Positions 44,263-56,819 of a DNA stretch of 64,000 bases are shown here, piece by piece. The notes below the pieces were generated by a model. The model was not told the origin of the DNA. It did no database searches and saw only the letters and a list, made by a program, of their open reading frames with translations. This DNA is from Bugulina stolonifera (lineage: Eukaryota > Bryozoa > Gymnolaemata > Cheilostomatida > Bugulidae), in NCBI GenBank assembly GCA_935421135.1, contig OW285191.1:2046001-2110000 (forward strand), read 5' to 3'. A program made the translations under genes and the position numbers. Positions within the stretch are counted from its first letter, which is position 1. Each line of letters begins with the position of its first letter.

Positions 44263-44590
44263 GGTTATGGGCCCAGCGGCTTCAGAAATAGACTTCTCTT
44301 TGACGGCGACCCCAACAATTTCTCAATTTGGGAAACAAGATTCACATCATACTTGTACACACAAGATGAAGGCGTACACACAGCTATTTTGCCCAAAGAA
44401 GAAGGTAAGGACAATGCTACTGACTTTGACCGGAAGAACAAGCGAGCATATGCTGAACTGGTCCAAGTTTTGGATGAAAAATCTCTTCAACTTGTGATGA
44501 GAGAGGCCAAAGATGATGGGAGGAAAGCATTCAAAATTCTGAATGATCACTATGCCAGCACACAGAAGCCTGGAAGAGGGCTATGGATAA
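44245..44590 (+). pseudogene. gag: Copia Gag N-terminal part, fused to Pol by deletion
   Basis: Opens MASHSTGYGPSGFRNRLLFD, then DGDPNNFSIWETRFTSYL, typical of copia Gag (capsid-like UBN2 region). The first six codons are in the 5' LTR and the next five are the primer-binding site. The frame ends at 44598 shortly after the junction with RT sequence. Confidence 0.85.
44263..44277 (+). promoter_or_regulatory. Primer-binding site complementary to an internal part of initiator tRNA-Met
   Basis: GGTTATGGGCCCAGC directly abuts the 5' LTR. It is the reverse complement of the anticodon stem-loop region of eukaryotic initiator tRNA-Met (GCTGGGCCCATAACC), the half-tRNA priming known from Drosophila copia. 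It is read through by gag. Confidence 0.88.
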
Positions 44591-46073
44591 GGAGATGAAC
44601 ACCCTACGTGATTCAAACACCTGGTCCATACAGTTACTACCAAAAGACAGGACAGAGACCAAGGGCAGATGGGTGTATAGCTTCAAACAGGGAAAAACTC
44701 CTGGCGAGGTCCAACATAAAGCTAGATACGTAGCGAAAGGGTACTCACAGATACAAGGAGTTGATTATGACGAAACATACAGTCCAACCACCAGATTCAC
44801 ATCAATCAGATTGCTGTTACAGAAAGCAGCAAATGAAAACATGAAGATACACCAGCTAGACGTCAAGGGGGCGTACCTCAATGCATCAATTGATAAAGAA
44901 ATTTACCTACAACAACCTGAGGGATACGAGGAAACCAGCAATTAAGGACATCTTTCTTGTCACCTCAACAAGTCTATATACGGACTCAAACAGAGCGGAC
45001 GCAATTGGCACCAAACCCTGACAAACTTCCTCACAGAACAAGGCTTCGAACCTGGCGCTGGAGACCCTTGTCTATATGCAAAGGAGGACTCTACAGATAA
45101 AGCAGCCAGTATCATCATCCTTTTCTGGGTTGATGACATCCTTCTATGCTGCCGAGACGATAACAGAATTGCCCAAACCAAATCCATGCTGCAACAAAGG
45201 TTCAACATGGATGACAGAGGAGAATTAAGCTGGTTCCTTGGGATAGACTTCAAGAGACAGGGAAACCAGTACATCATGTCACAGGAACGCTACATAGATA
45301 CCCTGCTAAACACCTACGACATGGCCAACTGCAACCCTGTGAATACTCCAGCTGAAAAGAACCTACAACTACAAGAGACAACAGATGAAGAATATGAGCT
45401 TGCGAAGGAATATCCTTACAGGCAGGTAATAGGTTCTCTTATATACCTAATGACCGCCACACATCCAGACCTAGCATGGGTAATTGGAAAGCTTTCCCAA
45501 CATCTAGAGAAGCCTGGACCTGTTCATATTGCTGCAGTGAAACGACTATTACGATACCTCAAGGGTACTAAAGGATTCAGTCTGAGATTCACCCCTAACC
45601 AACAAGAGCTAGTGGGCTACGTGGATGCAGACTGGGGTGGAGAAACTTCCACGAGAAAATCAACAACAGGATACGTATTCACACTAGGTGGAGCTCCTAT
45701 AAGTTGGAACAGCCGACGACAACCCACAGTGGCCTTGTCATCATGTGAGGCAGAGTACATGGCGCTAGCAGAGGCTACGAAGGAGATGCTATTCTTGCAG
45801 ACCTTATGCAAGACATTTGGATTGACACAAGGCGACACTAACACGCTGTTCACTGACAACCTTGGAGCCATTGCCCTCACAAAAGGCCAGCCATACTCAC
45901 ATCAGAGGAGCAAACACATCGACACCAGATTTCACTTTGTCAGAGAACAACCTACTATAATGTACCGACACATCAGCGGAGTGGAGAATCCAGCAGATGT
46001 CATGACTAAGAGCTTAGCCAGAGTTAATCACCAAACTGCACTGAAGCTACTCACTATCGAATCACATGCTTGA
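44583..46073 (+). pseudogene. pol: Copia Pol 3' part: reverse transcriptase and RNase H
   Basis: RT begins mid-domain (MDKEMNTLRDSNTW, KARYVAKGYSQIQGVDYDET, HQLDVKGAYLNASI), has a stop at 44943, then KSIYGLKQSGRNW and the catalytic VDDILL box (about 45130) in another frame, then RNase H in the long frame to 46073: GYVDADWGGE, TGYVFTLGGAPISW, SSCEAEYMALAEA, LFTDNLGAIAL, SKHIDTRFHFVRE. The stop codon lies 11 bp before the 3' LTR. Few mutations, so the insertion is fairly young. Confidence 0.93.
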
Positions 46074-46080
46074 GGGGGCG

Positions 46081-46360
46081 TGTTGAGAGACAATCATGTG
46101 ATCCTATTACCACCAAACCTAACCACATGACAGTCACATGACAATTTATAAAATAAGAAACATTTGTTAACTAGAATCGCTGTAATCGTTTTTTCTGTAC
46201 TTCCTGTTCTGTTTTTTCCACAAGTTGAATCTAACGTTGTAACTAAAAGTTTAATTAAATAAATCAGTAAAACTATTTAATATCAATCTACATAAACTAT
46301 GGCGAATAACACAAACATAATCCTTACATAATAATACACACAATGGCCAGTCATTCAACA
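46081..46360 (+). repeat. 3' LTR of the copia element
   Basis: 280 bp, TGTTGA...TCAACA, preceded by GAGGGGGCG. Extra 9 bp (CATAAACTA-type) near 46290 compared with the 5' LTR. Confidence 0.93.
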
Positions 46361-46668
46361 AAGCAGAAGGTCTATTATTGGTTTTCGGAAAGGAAGTTTT
46401 AATAGTGATCTAACATGTTTAGTGAGTATGTTGAATTGCTAGAACGTACTAGAGCTTGATGCAAGGGGTACGCCTCATCTGTTTTTGTCAAGATTACTAT
46501 GGTCATATGTTTATGTTATGCTAACATGTTGCACTAACATAGATTTGTTGCTATGTTTATTGTATTAATTGTGACTTAAGTTCACGTATAGTCCTGGACA
46601 GAAAGCTACCAAACCATGGTAAGCAGAAGTTTTTGCGTAGATAGTGGGTGGGTCACCTCTTGTAGTAG
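46361..46668. other. Unique DNA between copia and hAT elements, nothing recognised
   Basis: No coding segment or repeat recognised. Confidence 0.3.
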
Positions 46669-46676
46669 CTCTAGTG

Positions 46677-49248
46677 CAGACCTGCCAACTCTCACGCATT
46701 GAGCGTGAGATTCAAGCAATTGCCCCATTGCTCAAGCTCTCACTCTCTTCTCACTCTTTTGCCCCATCAAAGCAATAAAAAATTATTTTTTGCCCCATTA
46801 TAAAGTAATAAAAATGTTGTTTTTGCCTCATTTTGCTGTACTTACTTGCTTTCCTCAAGCCACAAAACTCATTCAAACAAAGGATACACAGTACACCTTA
46901 TTGGCATTGCCACAATAGCCTTTATTTCATTGATATGGAGCATCAATTTATGTGTTGGGATACAGAGACGCCCTTTACTAACTAGGATCCTATCACAACA
47001 CTTAGGCACCTACCATAAATGATAATCTGAATTCAGCTATAATATTGAATGCTAATCACAATATATACTAAAGTATAGGCCTACTCATTACAAAATTGTT
47101 TTATATTATCAGTTGTATAGTGAGCTAAGCTTAACTAGTACCTGCATTACTGTAATTTGTACTGTGACAGTGAGATAAAATGGAATGGTGAGAAAGTATT
47201 AGTATAACTATACCAAATTTAATTAAAAAAAACCAATATTATTGTAACTATCAAATCGCCACAGTTCCAGGGTAGATTGGCTCTGCGGCAGACTATTTTG
47301 TATCTAATAGTACTAAATTGCTATATGAGATGTAGTTAATCTTATTGCTACACTTTGAAGCTTTTTTGTATAGATATGAGAAAATGAATGCATTCGAAAA
47401 TGCTATCACTATCTTTATTTGACAATTTTAACAACGAGTGTAGCTTGATAACCAGGTTTTGGGTAGAGTTGGGCAAACTTCAAAAAATTTTAAGCCAATA
47501 GGCTATATCTGGCTCTCACATTGGCCTTTATACCCCTTATACATAATTCAACACCAAGCCAAACTGCCTCTCTAAAGACGACGATCAGCAATATAATTAT
47601 CAAATTTGCTAATCTCTCAAATGATTTTCACCCATCAGAAGAATGATAGTCTTAAAAAAAACGGTCAAGTCTGGCACTGGGGACAGCTTGTTTCTTCAAG
47701 CGTGGTAATATTGTGATGTTTACCTGTGTCTAGCACACTATCTTAAATACCACATGCGCTGAAATCACCCAATAAAACTTTAGGGCTGACCAAACACTGC
47801 TAGATACCGTAGATACCTGCAGATTACAACCTTATACAACTGATTAACAGGTCCAACGGGTTTCTATCATGCATAATATTGTGCATGCATAGGACCGTCC
47901 CCTGTTTCCAGGTCCAAGCTTGTATAACTTATTTTGAACTAAAACTGGTTACCCTGGGCACTCAATTCCACAGAGCATTTAATAAGATAGAGATAACTTT
48001 ATTGTAATCCAAGTAGCAACTGAACAAAACAGAAAAATGTGGCACTTTTTATAAAAAACCTGGCTCTGTCTAGAGTCTGAAGGGCCTCAATACCCAACTA
48101 GTTATTCTACAAAAACTTCAGAGCTAATGGACCATCGACAACGATTTGGACATACATGTACATGTAATAAAAACACCCGATGGTCGAGCATAAAATTGTC
48201 AGCCCTTACAAGTCAGGTGGAGGATTGTGATCTACAATGTATGTGACAGTTATTTAATAAATATTTGCTTTCGGCTCTTGGCCTATAATAGATAACAATC
48301 AATCCCAGTCAGCAATGAACTCAAGTACTCAACACAATGTGGCTCAACAAGAAATACACATAAAACGAGCCTATACAACTAAATTATGGCTGAGAGATGT
48401 AGGGCCTACAGTATATAGGCAGGCACAACTTTATGCTCTTTGGTCATAACCAGTGCTCTTCAGCAAAGTTTCAGATGAAAAAGTGTCACCCCAACCACAA
48501 ACAAAGATCTAAGGCTACATGAAACTGTATACTATTGCACCTAGCACAACACATGCAATTGAATTTGGTTAACTATGCGATATAGAGATTGTATTTACAG
48601 TTCTTCACAATATGTAGGCCTACAACTTGTTTTACCCTTTTTCTACCAATGCGCATCAAATCATTAGCAACAAACTTCTTGGTAATATATAACTAATAGA
48701 CATATTATGTTTAAAAGATATTTGGATCTTTGTACCACACAATTGTAAGCTCATCATAAGCAGACCAATTAACTGCTAATGCATTGGAGGACCTAAGCTT
48801 TTACTACAACTAAACAAACTGAAACTGAATTCTATGTAATTACATTAAGCTACACAACTCTATTAGATGTTATTACAGTAATCGTAAGGGCTAATATTAA
48901 TAGAATAAATCTAGGCTAAATATATACTGGTCTCTTGAAGACTACATTATTTTCACTAACTTGCTAAATTACTAGATTTTATTTTACATAAATAGCAAAC
49001 AAGCCACAATCTCTTAATTGGTCTACGAGTACTAGAACTATAAAATCTTAATTTTTATTTTCAGCCAAATTTACAAGCATGCTAGCAGCTAGTAATTAAA
49101 TTATATTAATAAAATGATATCCATATCTTTCATAATCATAATGATTGTAATGATCAATTCAGAGGCTTTGTGAGTGTCCCAATTAAAAAAGTTTTTGCCC
49201 CTTTTATGCAACTCACTCTGTTGCCCCACCCCTAGGTTGGCAGGTCTG
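46677..49248. mobile_element. hAT-superfamily element, 2,572 bp, no transposase
   Basis: Terminal inverted repeats CAGACCTGCCAAC / GTTGGCAGGTCTG and a perfect 8-bp target duplication CTCTAGTG (46669-46676, 49249-49256). Subterminal zones contain several TTGCCCC / GGGGCAA motifs at both ends and a small hairpin around CACGCATTGAGCGTG. No ORF over about 60 codons inside, so it is a non-autonomous or thoroughly decayed copy. Confidence 0.93.
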
Positions 49249-49256
49249 CTCTAGTG

Positions 49257-50500
49257 ACAGTTGTATTAGTAGGACGATTGCCCATTAGCTCATCATAAGT
49301 GTTAGCAAGGGCTACCATAATAATTACTTTGTAGCAGTGTACCTGGATAAAATTCAGCAAGAAACTGCTGGAAGAGGATAAGCATGTCATTGAGAAAAAT
49401 TACGTACAAGCGTTGCAATATTTTCCTGCTACTAATTGCAGCATCTCCGTCGGTTTCAAATCGGTTCATCCTTGTTTTCATGTATAGTCTTCACGCTCAG
49501 GTTTTAGGAGGGCCAAAGATAAGCTACGAGTATTACAGTTTTTTGAGGAGGTTTCATCCATAGAGGTAACGCCATAGAGTTATCTCCCCTATGGATAACT
49601 CTATGGTTTCGGCAAAGAGACAGAGGTATGGGTTTAGTATATTCTTGCCCCTCTCTACTTCGGAATTCAGCCGTTTACTACGTCGTCTCATACGTCACAG
49701 TAGAATTACTAACAAACATGGCCACCATTTTGAGAAGGCGTGCCTTTCCTCCGGGCTTTGGAGTGGGCAGAATTCTCAATAATTATAATTATAACATTCT
49801 ATTAGCAACTGAAAGCGAATGCAGGAGTTTTTGTGCGTATGTACGGTATGGGTTTATGTTCAACCTTCTGTTTTAAGTTAGTCAACTTAGTCCCGCACCA
49901 CAATCTAGTAAATAAACTGATAGTTATAGTAAGACATGAAAATTTTTCTCACACAGACACAGACCACACTTGTGTATGTTAAGTCGTGAGAACTCAGTTA
50001 TTTTTTTTTTGTAAGTTTATGTTATAGGTGTTATCTTACTTACCAGGTAGACCTAGAAGTAAGAAGTGGGTCCAATAAGTTGCTCTTCTACTTATATCCC
50101 ATTCAGTGCTATACAAGCCTTGCAAACTTTGATCACCTGATCCTGAGACCTTTAATCTCCTGTAGCCTTGTAGATATCATTAAGCAGGGGGCAACCAGAT
50201 GTCATTATACTACAGTTTATTTTAAAGGTGCTATTTTTGTGCTACTTTTTTTGCTTGTTTTGTGTTATGTGTTTCAACTAGCCTCAGTTATAGATCCAGA
50301 GCGTAGCTCTCTAAGGGTTCTGGGCCAAAAAGAATAATAAAAAACTTTTGTTTTAATGTGCGGTGTGTATGTATTGAGGCCCTGTCTTGTGTTGTGCATT
50401 TTATTTAAATCATAATTAAAAGATGGCCCAATACTTTCTTCCAGGCACTTAAAAAATAGTGAAAATCTTGCTTCTCTTCTTCTCTCTTGCAGGGATTTTA
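49257..50500. other. AT-rich DNA with a small hairpin at 49572-49606, no gene
   Basis: CCATAGAGTTATC (49572-49584) is exactly inverted at 49594-49606. Short open frames at 49591-49876 and 50080-50337 show no family resemblance. Confidence 0.4.
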
Positions 50501-50528
50501 TGCCAACTTTTTCTCTGAACTGTTTAAA

Positions 50529-53500
50529 TCAAATCTGCCCTTTGATATTATAAATAAACCTTATCCCTCTATTTTGGACTTTTCCTATTTGTTTGATTTG
50601 ATTTTTTGATGTGGGTCCCACACCTGACTTTCGAACTCTAGCAAGAGTCTTACCACTGCCAGATATGCTATTCGGCGTGTTGGCATATTTTAAAATTTTG
50701 CGTAATTGGGTCATTCTTAGCGTTGCAGTGTGGGCAATTTTATTGATGTGGCGATCCCATTTCAAACTTGACTGAAAACAAACTTGTTGCAAAATTTGAT
50801 GGTGTAGAAAGTAGTCTTGTTTATCACATTGACCTCTCCGTCCCATTTGTAAAAAGCTGCACTTTGATACGTTAAAATTCATTTGCCAATTTTCTGACCA
50901 TCTTTCTAGTTTGTCAAAATCGTTTTGTAAAATTGATCCGTTTTCAGCAGTGTTATAAATTATCACACCATCTGCGAATAATCTACATTGAGACTTCAAC
51001 TGTGAGGGCAAATCATTGATAAAAATCAAAAAGAGCAGTGGCCCCCAAAACAACCCTGAGAAACCCCTGATGTTTCCGGTCTACAATTAGAGTTTTGACC
51101 TTCTACTGCGACATACTGTCTACGATCATTCAAAAAATGTGTAATCCAACTGACAATAGTTCTGTTAATACCAAGTTGTTCCATTTTAAAAATCAGCTTT
51201 CTATGGCTTACTGTATCAAATACTTTAGAAAAATCTAAAATAATTAAGTCGATGGTCTTACCTAAATCATATAAATAGGAAACATGTCCAAGAGTACGAA
51301 CAAGTTGTGTGTCGTAGGATCTGTGTGGACGAAAATCATGTTGACCATCCGCAAAAAAGTCTATTTCTCTTCAAACGTAAGTGAGAGGAAATAATATGCT
51401 CAAGGAGCTTGCATGTTATACAGGTCAATGAAACCGGACGATAGTTATTAGGCAACGGTTTACTTCCCTTTTTATAAATGGGTTGAATTCTGGCCAGCCT
51501 TCAAATTGAAGGTAGTACCCCTGAAGAAAGTGAATAACAAAATATATTCTTAAGAGAAATGTTGATTACACAAGCAAAGACTTTCAATACAATGCCTGAG
51601 ATATTATCAGGCCCACCTGCTTTGTTGGTATCTATGTCGTTCAGTAACTTTAAAACTCCTTTGACAGTCACAGTAGTCTCCTGACTGACAATTGCTTTGT
51701 CATAAGAAGTACCAAGAGTTTGGCAAACAGACTCATTGTCCACCGTGAACACGGACTCAAAAAATTCGTTGAAGCAGTTGGTTTTAGATTCTGGTCTTTT
51801 TAGAACTTGATTAAAATATTTCAAGTGTGGAATAATGTTTGAATCATTACTTCTGCATGATCGGAGATACCTATAAAATGATTCCGAATTACCAGCCATG
51901 AGAGGTGTGTATAACTTTTTATTCATGAAACTCTTTTTGGCATGATTTACTAAAACCTTATTCTTTTTCCTACAAACCTTATATTGTTTGATGTTATAGT
52001 CTTTTTGTTATCCATTCTGGACTATTAGTTGTAGTTCTTATACATTTCTTCTTTAAATCTTGTAGTGATTGAATAGATATGTTATAAACAAAGTCTATGT
52101 GTTCCTTCTTTTCAATGGCTTGTTCTATTGCCTTTTCCCATGGAACAAAAGTTTCTTTAGCCCGTTCGATGTCCACTCTGTCATAATTGAATATGGTTCT
52201 TGTATTCAAATCACTAGCAGTTTCTGCACCTACATTTAGAGACATTATTATTATTGTTGAGTGGTCACTTAATACAGGGGCTAGCACTGTTATATCATAT
52301 ACTATCATCTCATTGCTAAATACAAGGTCCAATATATTTCCTTGAATATGAGTAGGCTGGAATATGTGTTGAATTAGCCCAAGATCATGTAAACAGGATA
52401 AAAATGGGTCATATAGAGCTTTTACTCCTGAATGTGAAGTTAGGTGCCAGTTTATACGTGGAAAATTAAAATCACCACATCATATAAGCAATGAACAGTT
52501 TACTTGCAAAGACAACATTACAACCTCCTTAATTAAAATAGGAATCAAAAGACTGTCGATGTTATTTGAAGGTCTGTACACACATAGAAGGATGATTTTT
52601 AGTTTATCTTTACCAATGGATATTTTAACCATTCGTGGTGCTCAGGCCTCTACAGAGGCCTGCTCCCTAGCAGCCAAAAGTGCTCAGGCCTCTATAGAGG
52701 CTTTCATACAAGGCGCCTGACTAAACAATATTAGCAAGGTTTCACCAACCATATTCAAACTATTTCTCACCTATTATGTCAAATAAGTGTTGAAACAACC
52801 ATTTGCAAGCAAAATATAGCATTGTGTAATGTAAAAGATTTGAGTTTTCAAGCAAAATAAACTCAATCATATTTTGATGATTGAGATTAATAATGGCGGA
52901 CTCAACTGAATTATATTGGACTGACTTGGGCTAAATTTTAGTACTGAGGATGTGTGTGACAATGAAGTGGATGATGATGTATGTAGAAAGAAGGAGAATT
53001 TGAGGCTGTTTTACAACTACTAGACCTATATGACTAGATTATATTTTGCACATTGATATGCCATGAAAACTCTAAATCAGACTAAAACTTTGATATCTAT
53101 CAGTCATATCTTCATTACTGTGCTGTGTAACTTGATAAAATAAAAAGCATTTTATAGAGCAGTCTTTTATCTTTCTATGATATATATATGATTTGGGCAC
53201 AAAAATGGTTATTCTATGACTAAAATGCATTTTTATACATTTACCTAAACTAACACACATACTGCTAGGATATGAGCACTTCAAGTGTAACAACAAATAA
53301 AGGGGAGCACTTCAAATGGTTAAGACACAGCCTCAGCTGCAGAATCTGATAAAACACTAGACGCTTCAATGCTGTTGTGCAAATATATTGTGACTCCACC
53401 ACCGTTGATATCTCGATCCTGCCGGTAAACTGTAAAATTAGTAATCTTTATTTCTCCACTAGAAACTGTAGTGTCCAACATTGTTTCTGTAATGCAAATG

Positions 53501-53560
53501 ATTTTTATGTTGGGGTTGACAATTGTCTCCCATTCTAAACTGACAGACTAATTTCGTAAA
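50529..53560 (-). pseudogene. LINE (CR1/L2-like) relic on the minus strand
   Basis: Read 3' to 5' on the plus strand: endonuclease start at about 53560-53330 (DINGGGVTIYLHNSIEA), interrupted by a DNA element (52629-53319), endonuclease end (GDFNFPRINW, ILDLVFSNE, LSDHSTI, 52600-52240), linker, RT fingers (TNKAGGPDNISG, 51690-51500), palm with PLLFLIFINDLP and FADG in place of FADD (about 50960), and the thumb to 50529. The catalytic Asp to Gly change and many stops mean it is dead. Confidence 0.85.
52629..53319. mobile_element. piggyBac-like non-autonomous element, 691 bp, TTAA target
   Basis: Ends CCATTCGTGGTGCTC and GAGCACTTCAAATGG are imperfect inverted repeats, each flanked by TTAA (52625-52628, 53320-53323). 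It splits LINE endonuclease coding sequence. Near the left end GCTCAGGCCTCTACAGAGGC and a second GCTCAGGCCTCTATAGAGGC form short subterminal hairpins. No transposase. Confidence 0.82.
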
Positions 53561-53769
53561 GAGCATAATTATGTTGGTATATAATAGATCAAAATGAATT
53601 CTGTGGTTAATTTTTTTTGTTTTTTGTGATGGTTCTGGTTCACAATGATGTTTAACTGCTCTCTCACAATTAGTTTTCTCATTGGTATCATCATTACTTA
53701 TATAATTATGGTAAAGTCACTTTAAGTGGATAGCAAGCTTCTCGACTAATACAACTCAGTACGTTTTTC

Positions 53770-54655
53770 TACAGGGAATTAGGTCTGACCCCGTTAATGT
53801 CACATCTGGTGTCCCCTAGAGAAGTGTATAGGGCCCAACTCTTTTTCTCATCAATGTTAAATATGACATCGTCAAATCTGTAACGCATTCAAACAAACAT
53901 CGAGCTCGAAGCTGTTTGCTGATGATACTTTACTTTACGAGACCATAAAGGCTCCCTCTGACAGTTTAGATTTTCAAAATGACTTAAACAGGCTATGTGA
54001 CTGGAGGACTTCTAATTCCATGAAATTTAATTCATCAAAAAGTAAAGTTATGGCTTTTACATAGAAGTGCTGCTACTTTCAACGGTGACTATTTTTTTGA
54101 ACAATGTTCACCTTGAGCAAGTAGATACTGCTAAATTTCTTGGTGCATATTTAAATTCAAATCTTAAATGGGACATCCATATAGAGTATATCATTAAAAA
54201 AGCCTCTTCCATGTTGGGTTTCCAAGGTATGCTTTGTGGGATGGTCCGTCTAATGTTAAGAAAGTGGCTTATTTTTCATTATGCCGGTCAATACTTCAGT
54301 TTGGTTGCGAAGTATGGAACCCTTATTTTAAGAATCTTGTAAATAAAGTAGAGCCTTTGCAGAACCGTGCTATTAGATTTATCTACAGTGTGAGGGGATG
54401 GGGCGTATCTATCAGTAAGATCCGAAAAGAACATCAAATCGAGTCTTTAGAAAAGAGGCGCAAGTTGTCCCGCATTAATTTGTTTTCGCAATATTCTAGC
54501 AAATGAACATCTGCATCTCATTCTTTGCAATTTGTTAAACTCCATGTCATCTAATAATTTAAATGTTTCAACTCGTTCTGGTTCCTTTAACTCTTTGTAC
54601 TCCAAAACTAACATCTATCTGCAGAGTTCTGCTCGAGAATTGAGAACTGGGGAAC
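53770..54655 (+). pseudogene. LINE RT C-terminal relic (plus strand)
   Basis: NVTSGVP then a stop, RSVIGPTLFLI, KLFADDTLLYET (about 53915), KFLGAYLNSNLKWDIHI, and a thumb region to GVSISKIRKEHQIESLEKRR. Frameshifts near 53870 and 54230. A lineage related to, but different from, the copy at 40.8-43.7 kb. Confidence 0.85.
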
Positions 54656-55410
54656 TAGTAGAGGAATAATATAACATACTAACGAACTGAAGGTCTCAAC
54701 TTTCCTCCAATTAGAGGTCTCGAGACTCGACAGACAGACAGTGCTTGGTAATTATATTATATACAGAGCATAGGTTAGAAAATTTCACTGAACTGGAGGG
54801 GGTGCGAAACTATAAACGTTTAAATTTTGCTCTCTACAAGGCAAAAAATATGCATAGTCGATAGTGGCACTTTGGTCCTAAGATCACAATAATTGCTTTT
54901 ACCTACTACTGTTATTACCACGTTTTACAGTACAATTACTTTATTACTAGCGAGCAGTAGGTTGTTACTTTGTAATAACTACATGATTGGTTGCGTCTGT
55001 TTACAAAGAGTCCATAGGCCTACATATATAATTGCACTTTTTATAAATTATTATTATTATCAATTGTTCAAAATAGAAAAAGAAAGCAATTAAAATAAAT
55101 ATCCATGCAAGAAAAGTGTAGTAGACTGTAACGACATTAAATGAGATACTATTAGTTATTACAGGCCTAATTTAAAATGATAATTCTAAATTTACATGTA
55201 TATATATATATAATTTATATAAGAAAAACCAAAAAACCTGAATTTTAAAATTTAGATATTTTCATTAAAATTATTGGTTTTCTTTGCAATATGTAGGCCT
55301 AAATAGTGTTAGTAGTAGATGTATCAGTAATACATGTAGCTGTCAGTAAATTAGTAATGGCAAGAATAATTATAAAATAATGATTGGAAATTAAAATAAG
55401 AAAAGCTTTC
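54656..55410. other. AT-rich DNA, nothing recognised
   Basis: Includes a short (TA)n tract at about 55198-55212. Confidence 0.3.
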
Positions 55411-55414
55411 AAAG

Positions 55415-56207
55415 ACAAAAACGACTATACAATAACCTATGGCGAGACAAACTGGCAGGGAATATAACATCACAAGATATAAGACAGTTCGAAACTTCAA
55501 CAAACGACTTGTTAGACAATCCAAAAAGCTGTATCTTTCTGAAAAGCTGTATTAAACCTCTTTTGTTGTGTGATAGTGAAACAGTTTATCGATAGCAACA
55601 TTACACTACACTTGCATCACAATAATAGTAGGCTGCAGCTAAAGCTGCGTTGGAGAAAGCGAACGTGCTAGATAAATTTGTTGAATCTGTTTTTTTACTG
55701 ATGACCACACCACATTACCTCAACAGTTTACTTTTTCTGAAAGGGACAATATAGAAATAACAGTAGCAGAAGGAGTTAGCAAATTGTTACGGGATGTTGA
55801 TGTAGCTAAATCATGTGGTTCTGATAACCTACAGGAATACTCTTACAAACATTTTTTCAAGCTGCATATCTAAACCTTTAACAGCAATCTATCAGCACTC
55901 CTTGTCAAATTGTTGTCTTCCTGACATCTGGAAACTAGCAAAAGTCAAACCTATTTTTAAGATGGGCAATCGCCACTTACCCAGTAATTACAGGCCAGTA
56001 TCTCTAACATACCTTGCATGTAAACTTCTAGAGCACATAATCTCCAAACACATTCACTACTATCTGGAGAATCAAGAGATACTTTCTGGTTCCCAGCATG
56101 GCTTTAGAAGCAGTAGATCTTGCGAAACACAGCTGGTGATTTTTCTCAAAACATTGAGCAAGGATGTGTTAGGGATTACATACATCTACAGTCTACACAC
56201 TTTGTGA
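55415..56207 (+). pseudogene. LINE RT N-terminal relic (plus strand)
   Basis: Linker-like start, then around 55740-55830 GVSKLLRDVDVAKSCGSDNL (the SKAxGPDxI block), PDIWKLAKVKPIFKMGNR, SNYRPVSLTYLACKLLEH, and SGSQHGFRSSRSCETQL. Breaks off at about 56170 before the catalytic Asp block. Confidence 0.85.
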
Positions 56208-56740
56208 TCTAACAAAGAACTAAAAAAGCATCGACTTATTACAAAAATATTAACAAAAAGAAAAATACGTATACATAATATGTATTTCTAATCATCGAGC
56301 TCTCACGCTTTTACCTTTTCCGAGGGTCTCGGTGGGAAAATTCAATTAAAAAAGAGAAATTACCTTATGCATTAATACAATTCAACACTAAAAAGGTAAA
56401 TCAGTGCCAGTGTTGAGTCCATGCCAGGGAAGGAACAACTTTATACCTAGCAGTGACTTACAAAAGGATTCATCTGAAAGGGCAGTGTTCTCTATTTATA
56501 CCTTTGCACTTATTTTTGCCTTGGTATAAATGTCTAACATATTGTCCCAAAGAAATTGTTTATTCTATTCATAATAGATTCATTTATTCACTGGAAGACT
56601 GCAAATTTTTATGCTGTATATTAAGTTGACCTCTACATAGTTCTATGGGGCACTTTGCATACCTTCTACAATCCAGTTATTATTTCAGGGCTAACCCACC
56701 GGTTATTGTCTCCTTAGGAACGCCATAGCGCTATATGTAG
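56208..56740. other. Unrecognised DNA between LINE relics
   Basis: No coding segment or repeat structure recognised. Confidence 0.3.
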
Positions 56741-56819
56741 AGAGTGAAAACGCTTCGATCGCAACCCAGAAATCAAGCAAATATAGAGGGAAACAGTACC
56801 CAGTTTTCAAAAGTAGTGT

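Larger units (their letters stand above)
43992..46360 (+). mobile_element. Ty1/copia retrotransposon, internally deleted, two LTRs
   Basis: LTRs at 43992-44262 and 46081-46360, both TGTTGA...TCAACA; they differ by a few substitutions and a 9-bp indel. Flanks AAGCC and AAGCA are a near-perfect 5-bp duplication. A primer-binding site follows the 5' LTR (44263), and the polypurine tract GAGGGGGCG precedes the 3' LTR. Inside, gag runs into reverse transcriptase near 44580; the rest of gag, the protease and the integrase are deleted. Confidence 0.95.

Noticed and set aside
46361..49250. Hidden gene inside the 2.57-kb hAT element
   Set aside because: No open frame of useful length or spliced coding pattern is visible on either strand.
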